NCBI GenBank assembly: GCA_946406115.1
Contig: OX291561.1
Location: 6,998,273-7,062,272, forward strand
From: Apoda limacodes
Lineage: Eukaryota > Arthropoda > Insecta > Lepidoptera > Limacodidae
Length of the DNA: 64,000 nt
Reading direction: 5' to 3'
The notes below the pieces were generated by a model that saw only the letters and a list, made by a program, of their open reading frames with translations, was not told where the DNA came from and searched no databases. The number at the start of each line of letters is the position of its first letter. Position 1 is the stretch's first letter. The position numbers and the translations under genes were made by a program. This document shows positions 32,141 through 43,614 of this stretch, in pieces.

Positions 32141-34142
32141 AAATACATAACAAACATAAAACACATATTAAGGAAATTTTAGTTTATTAATTACTTTTCT
32201 TAGGTAAATGAAACCATTGAGGACCATTACGTAGATAGTTTAAGTTATAAACCATACAAATTTCACCGAAAATAATGTTTCTAGGACATTGTTAGATCCC
32301 TTTTATAAATCATAACAGCAGTAGCATTTTATATATAAATGCCTGAACTTTACGGGAAGCTGATTAGTACTTGCTGTGCAATTGCTTTCTCCGTTGAATT
32401 TGGAGGAGAACATTTTTATTATATGTCACTTTCGTGCACATTTGTAATAATTAACAAAAAATACTAAAAATGTGCACGAATTTGTTCGCCGTCTTTTTGC
32501 TTCGTGCTGAAATTAAATTTTTCTGCAAATAAAAAACAAAGTGCACATGCAAGTTGGTATATTAATGCCTACCGCGTCTTTTTTATGTGTAGTATTTCTT
32601 TATGCATATAAATATTCTGGCTCTACGGTAGTATGTCTTTGCTTAGTTTTTTGTTTATTTTAATTACAATGCAGAGCATTTACTTCTGATATGTAATAAA
32701 AGAAGCTATAGAACTTAAAAACTAAAACTTTACGCGTCTTTTTATATCACAACTCGCGGGCACAACTAGTATAAATATACTAAATTTATTTCTTTTATAT
32801 AAATATACAAATAGGCAGAGATACGAAAAGAATATAACGACAAGGGTACCGAATTAAACATTTAGCTCCCATGACCTGAATGAACAGATCAATGTTTATA
32901 GATTCGAAAACTTTGAAACCTCCTACCCCTTTTTAACTAAAGTAGGCAAAAAAAAAGCAACATATTTCCGTAGTGTACAATGTGTCACAATATATTCCTT
33001 TCAAATAATTTACGTTTGCCTCACGTAACTGTGGCTACGTTAAAAGCATGTCATGCCGACACTATTTGTCACGTGCTAAGTGATTTCCCGGGTAGGAACT
33101 TTGCATGCGTCACAATCTGGAGACTCACTGCCACTCACTTACTTTATGTCCCCGTTTGAAGTCTACAAGTATGTTTTACCTAACGTACCTATCTAAGTTT
33201 AAATATTATTTGAAGATGCAACAGCGATTTTTTTGCAAATGGCTGTTTAATTTTTAAGTTCCTCTGAAACCGCACTGCACGTGATTATTTACTTTCTAAT
33301 GAGCAAGGATATATTCTTTGTCAATGCCGAGCGGTGTGGTGATAATTAGGAAGTAGCCGCGGGCATCATTTTAAACAATTCATTCTATTATACTAGCGGC
33401 AGAACACAAACAGGAAAGCAAATACTCCCCTCAGACTTAAGGGTTTGTGAGTTCGGGATCTGACGATTCTTTTAGACTAGAGATGGCAGCAGCACTCTAT
33501 ATGGGGCTGGACTTGCGACTTGTATAGTATCATCATAGTTCAGACATCTTAACCTCAAGAATATACTCTTTTGTTGCGTATTTTTTAAGTTAAATACGTT
33601 AAGAAAAACAAATTTCTTGCAAAGACTCCCTTAATTCATTGTAAAGAGGACACGTCAACGAAATGAAATCATATATTACGGCCGGACTAGTTTCAATAAA
33701 AGGTTTTTTTTGCATGATCCCTCGAATTTCCGACGTCACTATATCGTTCTCTGCTCCTTTTGGGCTGGATTCATATTTTAATGTCACTTATGTGACACAG
33801 ATTGAAGGGTTATTTACAACAAAACTATGAGTAGTGAATGCCGGGAATCCTGGCCATTTTTTAGATGTTACACTCTAGATATTTTGAGAAACAGGCAAAT
33901 TTAAAATATATAGTCATTTCTAGCTTTTGTCCGTGGGTCTGCTAATCGATAACCGAAGTAAGTGCCGCATGGCTACTTCGGTTATCGGAGGAATTGTCGA
34001 TTCCTAAGGCAACTCCTTGATTGTAGTAATATAATTGCCCGTTAAAAATTAACTTTAGGTAGCTACAGCTGTAGCCATAGGAATTCGGTTCTATTTATTA
34101 AACGCAGCAACTTTTGAATTTTATTAAACGCAGCAAGGTATA
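32141..34142. other. No gene seen
   Basis: AT-rich. Possible old repeat at 32480-32700 (see 25376-28429). 'ggctacttcggttatcgg' near 33970 forms a small inverted pair with 'ccgaagtaagtgccgcatgg' upstream. No coding sequence recognised. Confidence 0.35.
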
Positions 34143-34489
34143 AGGCCCCATATACTGACAACTGCGCCGCCACTAGATATTGTTTATTTCTTCTTCGTAC
34201 AAAAGCTTGTTTTAAATAAGGGAAATAATCAAAAATACTAATTAGCAATATCCTATTTTTAGAACGTGTTTTGTTGTTTATCGATAATATCTGTTGCTTT
34301 AATATTTGGGTTTCCACTAAAACTTTTAGCTAGCCGCCTTTAGCTAATGCCCAAATAAAAACTCACTGATTTCTTCTACAAACAAAACAAAAAGTTGTAA
34401 AAATAGTTTATGACTCGTAAGTATGTTTCATTTTTTCACTTTATTAAAATACACGCACACAATGCGCTGCTGTGCAGTATATGGGGCCT
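34143..34489. mobile_element. MITE-like element with 15-bp terminal inverted repeats
   Basis: 'aggccccatatactg' at 34143-34157 is the exact reverse complement of 'cagtatatggggcct' at 34475-34489. Just inside, 'caactgcgccgcc' and 'gcgctgctgtg' also partly pair. The 347-bp span is non-coding. No target-site duplication is evident. Size and ends suit a miniature inverted-repeat element. Confidence 0.6.
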
Positions 34490-34795
34490 CAAGAAAATCC
34501 GATTCGTACATACAAAAAATTTCTCTCTTATATTTAACAATTCCTGATTCACGAAATTTTAAAGATATGATAGTTTCCAAATAAATTGTATAGGATAAAA
34601 TAATAAAGGATTAAATTTCTGCATATAAATGCTTGCAACTAAGATTTTTTTACAAGGATATTGGAAAACCACAGACATAGATATTCAGCTTGAAACGATG
34701 TCTGCAAAAACAAGTATAAAATTAGTGTATAAAGCACACTGCTTGGCAAATCGTATTCTCCTAAACAATCTCAGTTTTTCTTTTTAATACTTCTA

Positions 34796-34852
34796 AGGTG
34801 GCAAACAAGTATATGGTCCGCCTGATGGTAGACGGTCACCGTAGCCTATTGC
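34796..34852 (-). repeat. LINE 3'-end fragment (family of 2377)
   Basis: 'aaggtggcaaacaagtatat' followed by 'ggtccgcctgatggtagacg' and 'gtcaccgtagccta' is the complement of the last 57 bp of the 2377 LINE family. Very short, minus orientation. Confidence 0.8.
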
Positions 34853-36781
34853 ATGATTGTAATTTTAAACATGCTCATTGTCAGATTATTTCTTATGAGT
34901 TTAATTGAAATGCAAAAACAACGTTTACGCTGTGTATTTAGGTGCACATGTAACTCCAAGAAAAGTGTTTTTCCGTAGAAATTACAGTATATATTATTTC
35001 ATTTCATTTCCAAGGTAACTTAAATCGTTTTTCTCGTTCAATGGCGACCGCAAACTCGCGGCAGAAAATGTTTTACAAAACATCAATCAAAACGATTTCT
35101 ACGTACAAACAGCAATCGCGAGCTTTCAAAAAACCCGGACCGTTCAGAATTGTCCAGGATGTCCGCCAGACCCTCGTCATGTACACAATGTATTGTGACA
35201 TTCGGTTATTTTTGTATGTTAAAAAGTACTTGATAAATTGATTCTGTGTATCAACCTATATAATTTTATTTTTAAAAACACTTGTATTTAAACAACATAA
35301 ACTTTAAACTTAATAAAGTTACAAAAAGGTTTATTCTATTTTTATATTTCTCGCTTCTCCTGAAAAGTAGCCATTCAGCGTTTACTATATTTTACACAGA
35401 GTGGTTAATGTATAGAAGGAAAGTTGACTTGGAGTGCTTCGAATATTCAGTAGACGAAGCATCTAAATCCAATAAAAGACTCGATCTTCGTGTCTTTCGT
35501 CTCGACGAGCAGCACATATCGGAAGAAAATATTATTTATTATTATATTCTAAATCGATTTGTTGCTTGAATTCTCAAATGTCACGTACGACACAGTACCT
35601 ATAGAAATAGAAGTAAACCAATATTGATACTTTTTCATCGTTTTATTACTATGTAAGTATGAGTAGCGCCTAGCATGTACGTGATTTGTGTGTAAATAGC
35701 TCAGAGTAAACGGTTTAAAACTTCGAGAAACCAATTCAATGCTTTTTGGAAATACTGGCTTTCTATTTGAAATGAAACAGTTTCTTCTAAAAATTTAAGT
35801 TAAGCTTGCCTTGCCGATCACGAAGTCTTTAAGTTAACCTTACTTTACTTAGCTCTTAAAAACCAGCGAAGCTCCATCAATCCTTTATTTATGGATTGTG
35901 ATGATAAGTAGTTGATCGTTTCAGAAAACTAACACAAAAGTAAAGAACTTAAAAAAAAAAAATTTATATATATAGGTTAAGTGTACATTACGAAAATTTA
36001 TCATGCATTATCAAATTAACTTCAACAAAATACTTTTAACACCAGGGAAATTATTTTCATGAAATCTACGGTATAGCACAGATTACGGCCCTTTATTTTG
36101 CAATGATTTATTTTGCCGTAAAGTCAAAACAGAGTGTCTCAGAAGATACATTAATGAACTATATATTTTTATCCGTGTTCCAACGTTGATTTACCTACCA
36201 TTTTTAACGTGTAAAACCCAACTTATACAGCGCAAGCGCTTTTGCGACACTATTTTTATTACGTTTAGGCAATGAAAGTAGATGCGTGAGAGTTTACTGT
36301 ACCCTATTTTTTCTTTCTTGTCTTATTTTAACTATAAATCAAGAAAACTATGATTTCTGCTTGAAAAAGAAGAATGTAGTTCAATCTTATTGTTTTGTTA
36401 TGATTGTGCATTTCGGTTTTTTCGTATTTGGGCCAAAATAGTGTTCTTGATTTTAAATTTACGTAAAATTAACGCAGACAATGTAAAACTACAAGTTTAC
36501 AGTTTACACGTGAAACTGTTACTGAAAGTTGTGTTGTGTCATTTGTCTCACAATGTAAACTTAGCTTTAATATCAGCATAGCACTTAAAAATAAAAAATA
36601 TTTTTTTTTTTTTAAGAACTTGCTTTTCTAAAAACATTAGAATCATATAAAAATTCAATCTAACCGAAAATTGTACTAGAAAGTAAAAAATTATTTTTCA
36701 GAATGAATATAATTTTTTTTACACTACACATGCTCTGAAAGCAACTTCATGCATAGTCAAAAATAGGGTTGAAAGTACATG
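34853..36781. other. No gene recognised
   Basis: Two open frames are present, 35041-35241 (66 codons) and 35282-35569 (95 codons, containing 'YRRKVDLECFEYSVDEASKS'), but neither resembles a family I know and the composition is AT-rich. Near 36723-36760 there is a copy of part of the 87-bp unit found at 37232 ('catgctctgaaag', 'acttcatgcatagtc'). Confidence 0.35.
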
Positions 36782-36963
36782 TTTGCAGAGATTATTACTT
36801 TCTTTCCCGTTTAGGGGGAAGAAATGAAAATAAAAAAGCACTTTCTATTTAGAACAGCTTTTAAATAATCAATTTGCAGAGATTATTACTTTCTTTCCCG
36901 TTTAGGGGGAAGAAATGAAAATAAAAAAGCACTTTCTATTTAGAACAGCTTTTAAATAATCAA
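36782..36963. repeat. 91-bp tandem duplication
   Basis: A 91-bp unit beginning 'tttgcagagattattacttt' and ending 'cttttaaataatcaa' is present twice in direct tandem (36782-36872, 36873-36963) with no difference that I can see. Such identity indicates a recent duplication. Confidence 0.92.
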
Positions 36964-37231
36964 ATAGCTTCTTTTTGTTTGGTACAGTGCCATCTGTGAT
37001 AATAGAAAAAATAACTCACTATTTATAAACAACAGAAAACATAACCACAGCTTGTAATTATTCGGCACAGCGCCATCTATGTTTATAAAAGTGAATTAAT
37101 ATTTGTTAAGTAAATTAAAACTTTAATTAATTATATTTTATTATCCTCGCATTTGTAAAACACTATGTATCACTCTGGATGAAAGACGATTCCCACCTCG
37201 TATGTTTTATGGCTTCAAACTACACCCTCGT

Positions 37232-37449
37232 CGGTAATCAGTCACTTTCACCCCTTGGTGAACAATGTACTATTACACTACTCATGCTCTGAAAGAACCT
37301 TCATGCATAGTCCCTCAACGGTAATCAGTCACTTTCACCCCTTGGTGAACAATGTACTATTACACTACTCATGCTCTGAAAGAACCTTCATGCATAGTCC
37401 CTCAACGGTATTCAGTCACTTTCACCCCTTGGTAAACAATGTACTATTA
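37232..37449. repeat. 87-bp tandem repeat, 2.5 copies
   Basis: Units start at 37232, 37319 and 37406 with 'cggtaatcagtcactttcac' (the third has 'cggtattcag'). They contain 'cccttggtgaacaatgtact' and 'catgctctgaaagaaccttc'. Since 87 is divisible by three, an 87-codon frame runs through the array, but there is no sign that it is a real protein. Part of the unit also occurs at 36723-36760. Confidence 0.9.
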
Positions 37450-39062
37450 TATCCACATACGACTGCAAGAAAAGCAAAGCGTCGCTACACACGAATATTT
37501 GACGATTTAGAGTTTTAGTGGATATTAAGTGAGAGTTTATCAAGTAATTGTATGTAAGTACAAGTTTTTACTTTTTTTTATGTTATACTTTTTAGTGATA
37601 ATTTAATTGAATTTTTATAGTTTATTAACCAAGTTTCATTAGTTGGGTGATGAGAACTTGGAGAACGATATTATGTTCAATATAAATTAGTAATTAAATT
37701 TTCAGTTAATTTTTCACGTTCCACCCTAATGTCCACCTTCAGTGCACTACCTGCATATGCCAAGAGGTGATAACATCAAAATGAACATCAAATTCGTGAT
37801 CTGCGACCCTCAAAACCCCCGGATACCCATTTTGAAGATTTTAAAATTTTTCACCTCCACCTCTAGGTTGTACCCCTGGTACAACTCTGGGAGGGGGTTG
37901 TTGGTCAAAGTAAATGTGGAATATTGTATTGTCATCCAAGCTTAGTAAGCATGCTAAATTTCATCGAAAGGTGATAACAGGAAGTATGTTTTATTAAGCT
38001 TGCAACATTCCACTACAAGATGGAAGGAAAAAAAACAAAAAAGGAAGCATTGTGAGTAAAATAAAAGCGTCCCCCCATCTTTATATAAATAAAAAGATTA
38101 TTAAAATATTTTAGGAAACTTGGCAGCCTCAGCCCCACTCACTTAACGAATGAGAGAAATTAAATCTTAAAAAATATTTAATAGTGATGTAGACAATTAT
38201 CTAATTTGGCCAAGCGTGATCGTCAAAAGTGGTAGGACCCAAATACCGTTGTGTTAATTAAGTAGTAACCCAGTTGTTTTAGAGGTACATCAGAGTAATA
38301 TAGCAAACAATAGTGTACAAATAAGCGTGAAAGAAAATAATCAAGAAATAAATATAGCTAAATCTATGATCATAAATAATGTCCACTTTGAATTTTTCAC
38401 CATTTCTAAAGTCAGTACAAAACCACCTAAACAAAGCAAATACGCAAATATTAGAACTAAAGGGACAAGTACTAATGAGTTATATGATTTTCCGTCATCC
38501 CTACACAAAGGAACCCTAATTGATGCTACTTCCACATTTGAAAGTAAAATCCATACAAATGCTAAATCCATTCGATTTGTCGTGTGGGAACCAGGTAGCT
38601 AGCGTTCAGGACTTGCGACCTGAAAGTAGGTTTAAGGGGCGCCCCCTTACGATGAACATCAACGCTCGCCTACACTAGCTAACCAGCCAAAATAGTAAAA
38701 CCCTACTAACGCCGTTAACCGTTGGACATGGATTACACATAGTAATTACTGTATCTCTTGGCAGACCTAGCTCTTTAGTGGGCTATATAATTATTATGGC
38801 TGGTACAATCTTTGTTCCCACTTTCCTACTTTTATAGAAGATTTATCTTTACCTAGTTGAAAATGTCCTAGAAACAAGGTCACAAAACAAAACGCTGCTA
38901 TTACATAACTTGACCGTAACTGGAAGCTTTTATATTGAGAGCCTGTTTGTTTTCGCCTGGTGGCGCCCCAGTTTAGAGTAGGGCTATAAATTTTTGGTAA
39001 TCCAACGCCAATGTGAGATTTTCCTTTGAACTCAAAAACAAATGAACTAACTAATTAAAAAG
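37450..39062. other. No gene recognised; one anonymous 91-codon frame
   Basis: The frame 38327-38602 begins with ATG ('MKENNQEINIAKSMIINN') and has a balanced residue make-up ('TKGTSTNELYDFPSSLHKG'), but I recognise no domain and see no flanking splice evidence. The block at 37720-37970 ('gcgaccctcaaaacccccgg', 'ctctgggagggggttgttgg') looks like a dispersed repeat. Confidence 0.3.
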
Positions 39063-39063
39063 T

Positions 39064-39181
39064 GATAAATGAAATCAACAGCATTAGATGAATTATTTAG
39101 TAATACATAATTTATCTCAAAAGTATAAATAAAATCAACAGATTTAAATAAATTATTTAGTAATACGTAATTCGTCTCAAG
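39064..39181. repeat. Tandem duplication of about 60 bp beside the DIRS remnant
   Basis: 'aaatgaaatcaacagcatta', 'gaattatttagtaatacata' and 'tttatctcaa' are followed directly by a diverged second copy ('aaataaaatcaacagattta', 'aattatttagtaatacgtaa', 'ttcgtctcaa'). The pair lies just beyond the tyrosine recombinase remnant and may belong to the terminal region of that element. Confidence 0.6.
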
Positions 39182-39264
39182 GTTATTCTCAATCAATAGT
39201 TTACAACCTTCTTTTATGAAATATAGAATGGAAACAAGGTTATTGTTTTCTTTAATCTATTGGA

Positions 39265-40095
39265 GTGAAAACAATTGTGACGCTTTTTGAATTATCAGTT
39301 CTTCACGTCTATAAATTCACGTCATCGTCGATTGAAGCATTTTCTAACCAGCTCTTTGAGGCGACCGCTGAGCGGACACTTCCCGAAGAAGCTATTATAC
39401 AAGCTTCTTTAAGAATTGTTCTTATCCAGCTTGCTATCACAATACGTGAAGCGGGTTTAGCAACTCCTCTGATTGTAATAAAGATATTAAATGATTTTGC
39501 AGTATTACGTCTTTCGTTTAACAATGTTATAGTTTTGTCTATCCAAAAAATAGGAATTAAATTTTGATTCGATAAATTTGGAAGAAATTTCCAATTTGAC
39601 TGTCTATAATAATGGGTATCAGTTTTTGAGCCAAATTTAGGCAAAAATATTGAATTATCGCAAGTTTTAATAAAATGATCAGGATCAACTCTTAATAATG
39701 TTAAGTCATGTATACGTCGTCCAGAGCATAGTAATAGTAAAATCGACGTATGACTAAATTATTTGAATTGACAGTATAACTAGCTAGAAATGAGCTTAAT
39801 TTATTAACGTCCCAAATAGGTGCTTTAGTACTTTTTGGATTTTTTAGAGCGATTGATTTTAGAATATGTTTTACCAGGATGTGCGACGTCAAATGACTTG
39901 ATGTTTCAGAGTTACATAGCGTAGAAACTACAGACTTATGTAGGAGAATAGTATTGTATGATAATTTATTAATTAAATATAAATCTGATAAAAAATGTGC
40001 TAACTGAGAGCCAGTAGGATTTTTTGGATCAACATGTTGTTGTTGTTTAGCCTATAACATCCAGCGTTTCCAAGCTACTTCGTAAGTTTTTAGGG
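39265..40095 (-). pseudogene. DIRS tyrosine recombinase, broken
   Basis: The recombinase would insert circular element DNA. Reading down the minus strand: 'KTYEVAWKRWML' (then a TAG), 'QQHVDPKNPTGSQLAHFLSD', 'TILLHKSVVSTLCN', 'HILKSIALKNPKSTKAPIWD', then after a frame change near 39745 'LLLLCSGRRIHDLTLLRVD' with the first catalytic Arg region, and finally 'GSVRSAVASKSWLENASIDD' carrying the second Arg in its usual [ST]xRS setting. A TAG follows soon after, and the region that would carry the catalytic Tyr ('RTDNSKSVTIVF') is degenerate with no Tyr in place. The lesions seen are at least two stops and one frameshift. The order and motifs make the DIRS assignment good. Confidence 0.75.
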
Positions 40096-40265
40096 TAGAT
40101 ATTCGCCAAGAGTTTTTAAGCAATAATAACTGTTCATTTCCAAACTTCCAGGAGGATGTGCAGAACTTTCAGCGGTGGTTGTCCCGTCGCCGTGTCGATT
40201 CGATGTTTGTGTAAATTGGTTACAGTGAGCGGCGCTTCGAGCGCTGGGGCTTTTAGGTCTGCCCG

Positions 40266-41219
40266 CTAAAACACTTTTTCCCAACGGGGGCTACTATTAA
40301 AAATATTCCTGTTGACCGATTCAGGTGTGTGTACTTTGGGAATAAGAAACGGCGGTGGGAACACCCACGCTAGCGGGTAATTCCATGGAACACTGAACGC
40401 GTCGTGATATAGCGCTTGACGTTCTTTCAAATCTCGGGATACATAATTGTATACTACATGGGCCGTTTTGGATGCGAACAAATCTATCACTGGGTTTTTC
40501 CACTTTGCAAACACCATTTCCACGCCGTCTGGTAGCAAGTGCCACTCCGGAGGCTGAAGATGACGCGATAGGTGATCGGCATGATTGTTGTATCTGCCTG
40601 GAATATGGTGTATGCTGAAGTGTATTTGGTATTGATCGAGCAATGTAAGAATTTGATAGGTTATGTTCATAAGAGGCGTGGATTTTGTTCCTCCTTCTTT
40701 TCGTAAGTAAGCAACTACCGTTTTGCTGTCGCATTGTATCAGGACTGAGCTGCCTTGCAGGAAAAGAGCATGTTCCTGAAGAGCATGTAGTATAGCCAAC
40801 ATTTCCTTCTGATTGCAATGTAGGTGCTATTCTTCTGGGGACCAGTTGCCCCATAGAGCCTGATCGTTCAACTGTGCTCCCCACGCTAGGTCCGATGCAT
40901 CGGTAACCAGGAAGTGCAGTGGGGGAGGGTAATGTAAGGTTGTTGGTAGCTGGCAGTTCTGGGTCCACCAACTCAGTTCGTTGCAAACACTTTGTGGTAG
41001 AGGGTATGTTTTTAACGACTGTTTCGGCAGTGAGTTCAGAAACAATAACGTTTGTCGATGATGTAGTCGACCTCGTGGGATAACAAAACTGGCAAAATTG
41101 AGAAGTCCTACTATTCTCTACAACGTTTTTATTTTCGCTCTGCCTTCGCCGAGTATCAGATTTACTTTTTCTACTACGATTTCGGTCTTTTCTTTCGGCA
41201 GGGTTTTCAGATTGACTTT
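40266..41219 (-). pseudogene. DIRS reverse transcriptase end plus RNase H, broken
   Basis: On the minus strand one frame runs from about 41219 to 40266: 'VGLLNFASFVIPRGRLHHRQ', 'ELSWWTQNCQLP', 'LVTDASDLAWGAQL' (RNase H first Asp), 'WGNWSPEE', then 'MLAILHALQEH' (catalytic Glu helix position), 'VLIQCDSKTVVAYLRKEGG' (Asp), 'HHIPGRYNNHADHLSR' (last Asp), and the 'WHLLPDGVEMVFAKW' and 'VIDLFASK' blocks that follow RNase H in DIRS elements. Interruptions are a TAG near 41119 and a TAG at about 40824-40826 between SPEE and the next helix. The catalytic polymerase core upstream is absent. It ends with 'NSSPRWEKVF' and a stop, leading to the recombinase segment. Confidence 0.8.
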
Positions 41220-41421
41220 TTTTTTTTTACCACTAAGGTGGCAAACAAGCCTACGGTCTGCCTGATGGTAAGCGGTCACCGTAGCCTATGGACGCTTGCA
41301 ACACCAGGGGTATCACTCGCGCGTTGCCGACCCTTCAGAAATCTAATAACTTCTTTTTTGAAGAACCCCATACTGTAGTCCTTAGAGAAAACCTTGGCAG
41401 GGAGCTCATTCCACAACCCAA
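41214..41421 (-). mobile_element. LINE 3' end (family of 2377)
   Basis: The poly-T at 41218-41230 is the complement of the poly-A tail. It is followed by 'taccactaaggtggcaaaca', 'gtaagcggtcaccgtagcct', 'gcaacaccaggggtatcact' and, read on the minus strand, the protein end 'LWNELPAKVFSKDYSMGFFK' to 'GVASVHRLR'. Truncated at its 5' side near 41421. Its poly-A end abuts the DIRS remnant. Confidence 0.88.
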
Positions 41422-42599
41422 AAAGAACTTTCACCTTATTTCCTGATTTAACACATTTACATTTATACCTACAAATATGTACACTATACTTTGATGAACA
41501 TGTAAAGAGAAACAAAAGTTCTGCGAAGTTAATCGATAGAGCTTAACGATTTAGCGGGCGGAGGGAATCAAAAAGTTCGCTCATTTAGCTGATCACGTGA
41601 CCACTGCCCCATTGTGCTTCGAATTAGTTAAATTCATCAGCTTTCGAGAAAATTGAGTGAGAATATCTTTGCTTTTTGCTTATACTTTTATACTGGTTCA
41701 TATTTATGTATTTATCGATAAAATTATGACTAAGCAAGGCATCCATGATTTTTTTTATTTTTTTTCTTACTTGTTTTATTTGGGGAAAAAATGTGGTAAG
41801 GCGAACATAAGGCGAAATGAATAATCTCAATAGACTTTCTTATTCTCGCTCATTACGGCTTGAATCCTTTTTTTTTTTAAATGTTAGAATTTTGTTCACA
41901 AAATAGGACATTCAGTAAACTATTTAATCGCAGTTGGTAAGAAATGTATTAATATGTAATTAATAGTCCATAATTTTATAACCTGGGTTTATGTCTGCTT
42001 TAAATTGTGTACTCTATATGGTCAGAACGTTTACTTTCACCGCTTTCTTCGGCTTCGGCTTCTTGCCATAACCCTAGAAAACTCTAAAAACTTTGCAATT
42101 AAAACTTCGGAAGTACAGATAATACATTTTTAAAATATTTCTATTAACTCTTACTTCACGATTTCTTTTCCCGAAGAGCTTTACCGGAGTGCTAAGTGCT
42201 AAGTGGCTGAATACAAACCCACATCATGTGGTTTACATCCTCTTTTCAACAACCACTTTAGTCCTGTGTGACAGGTGGGTCTTTCGCTGCAACACTACTT
42301 CTGCATAGCACTGTATTTAGACTAAGATGATTTTACATATGTTCCATAAGTCATAAATACCAGCTTAATAGTGTTAAGTGGTAAAATGAAAGACAAGAGA
42401 CAGATGAATATACCCGTTTTCCTATTCTAGACAATAACTAAATAAACAAAAGACTATATATTTATTGGCTAAACTAACTACTTCTAGCATAAATGAATTT
42501 TATTCAAATGTCAATTTAGCTTCATTATATTAAAAACCTATGTTAAACGTTCACTAACTGTAACCCTTTTAAAATATAATATAAATATATTTTTTTTTT
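41422..42599. other. No gene seen
   Basis: AT-rich sequence with no recognisable gene or repeat. Confidence 0.35.
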
Positions 42600-42740
42600 T
42601 TTTGTAATTACATATATATCATACATAAATACACACAGACTCCAAACACGAATTTTGTCACAAAAATGCTGTTCCAGTGCGGGAATTGAACCCACACCCT
42701 CTGCACAGCAGACAGTCACACTACCAAGTAGCCTGCGAAG
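42600..42740 (-). repeat. tRNA-derived SINE with head
   Basis: On the minus strand it begins 'cttcgcaggctacttggtag' (A-box-like) and has 'gggtgtgggttcaattcccg' (B-box-like) about 35 bp on. Then come 'aacagcatttttgtgacaaa', 'gtttggagtctgtgtgtatt' and the start of the tail. The T-run at 42590-42603 on the plus strand could be its A-rich 3' end. Transcription by RNA polymerase III is the expected mode for this class. Confidence 0.7.
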
Positions 42741-43126
42741 GAGTCAAAATAATTACAGCGTTATTAACGTAGTAGCTTAGTTTTCGTATATCTATGGTAA
42801 CGCTTTAACATTCTAGTTATAGCGACATAACTACACACTAATTGGGAAAGTTCTCTTCGTAACTGTTAGGTGGCCGTTTTTATTCTTTCCTTATTTCCCC
42901 CGAGATAACTTTCACATCACGGGGGCACATGTACGTTTGCCAACCCTCTCTCACATTTCCGTCCGGGATTTTTCCTGAAAGAGGCCCTTTAAATTTAAAA
43001 TCTTCCAGCACTAGGTCGCAGCTAAAAGTCCACCAGGTTTTCACGCGCGTGCTTTTTTGCTTGACATTTTATGGTCCTTACGTGCCTATAAATGAGGATA
43101 AATTGTATCACGATAACTGTTAACTA
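42741..43126. other. No gene recognised
   Basis: A 64-codon frame at 42929-43123 runs directly up to the LINE at 43127 and shows nothing recognisable. Confidence 0.35.
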
Positions 43127-43614
43127 AGACCTTTTGACTCGGTTCTACGACGGGCTGTGAGAATTGTCGACGATCCCAAACTCACTTGCGGTATCGAGCC
43201 CTTAAGTCTGAGGAGAGACTTTGCCTCACTGTGTGTGTTCTACCGCTTGTACAATGGATTGTGTTCTGAGGAATTGTTCGAAATGATGCCCACGGCTACT
43301 TTCTACCATCGCACCGCTCGCCATCGACAGGGAATTCATTCTCACACTTTGGAACCAAAATGGTCGCGTACAGTGCGGTTTCAGAGAAACTTCCTCCCGC
43401 GAACCCTTGGGTTGTGGAATGAGCTCCCTGCCAAGGTTTTCTCTAAGGACTACAGTATGGGGTTCTTCAAAAAAGAAGTTATTAGATTTCTGAAGGGTCG
43501 GCAACGCGCGAGTGATGCCCCTGGTGTTGCAAGCGTCCATAGGCTACGGTGACCGCTTATCATCAGGCGGACCGTAGGCTTGTTTGCCGCCTTAGTGGTA
43601 TAAAAAAAAAAAAA
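43127..43614 (+). mobile_element. 5'-truncated LINE copy (family of 2377)
   Basis: It joins the family at 'ccttttgactcggttctacg' and runs to 'tgccgccttagtggta' plus poly-A at 43602-43614. The open frame 43157-43552 (131 codons) covers 'RIVDDPKLTCGIEPLSLRRD', 'YNGLCSEELFEMMPTATFYH' and ends 'GVASVHRLR'. This copy shows what the C-terminus of the 2377 copy looked like before its two deletions. Intact over its length, but far too short to be active. Confidence 0.92.

Larger units (their letters stand above)
39265..41219 (-). mobile_element. DIRS-type retrotransposon remnant
   Basis: On the minus strand a reverse transcriptase/RNase H segment is followed by a tyrosine recombinase segment, the order that defines DIRS-like elements. 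The 5' part (gag and most of the reverse transcriptase) is missing: the element stops at about 41219, where a minus-strand LINE 3' end with its poly-T begins. Stops and a frameshift break both genes. The DIRS inverted and split direct repeats could not be identified. Confidence 0.75.

Noticed and set aside
40321..40986. 221-codon minus-strand frame overlapping the DIRS RNase H
   Set aside because: It is longer than the true frame but has no recognisable motif; the RNase H motifs are in the neighbouring frame at 40266-40802 and its upstream extension.
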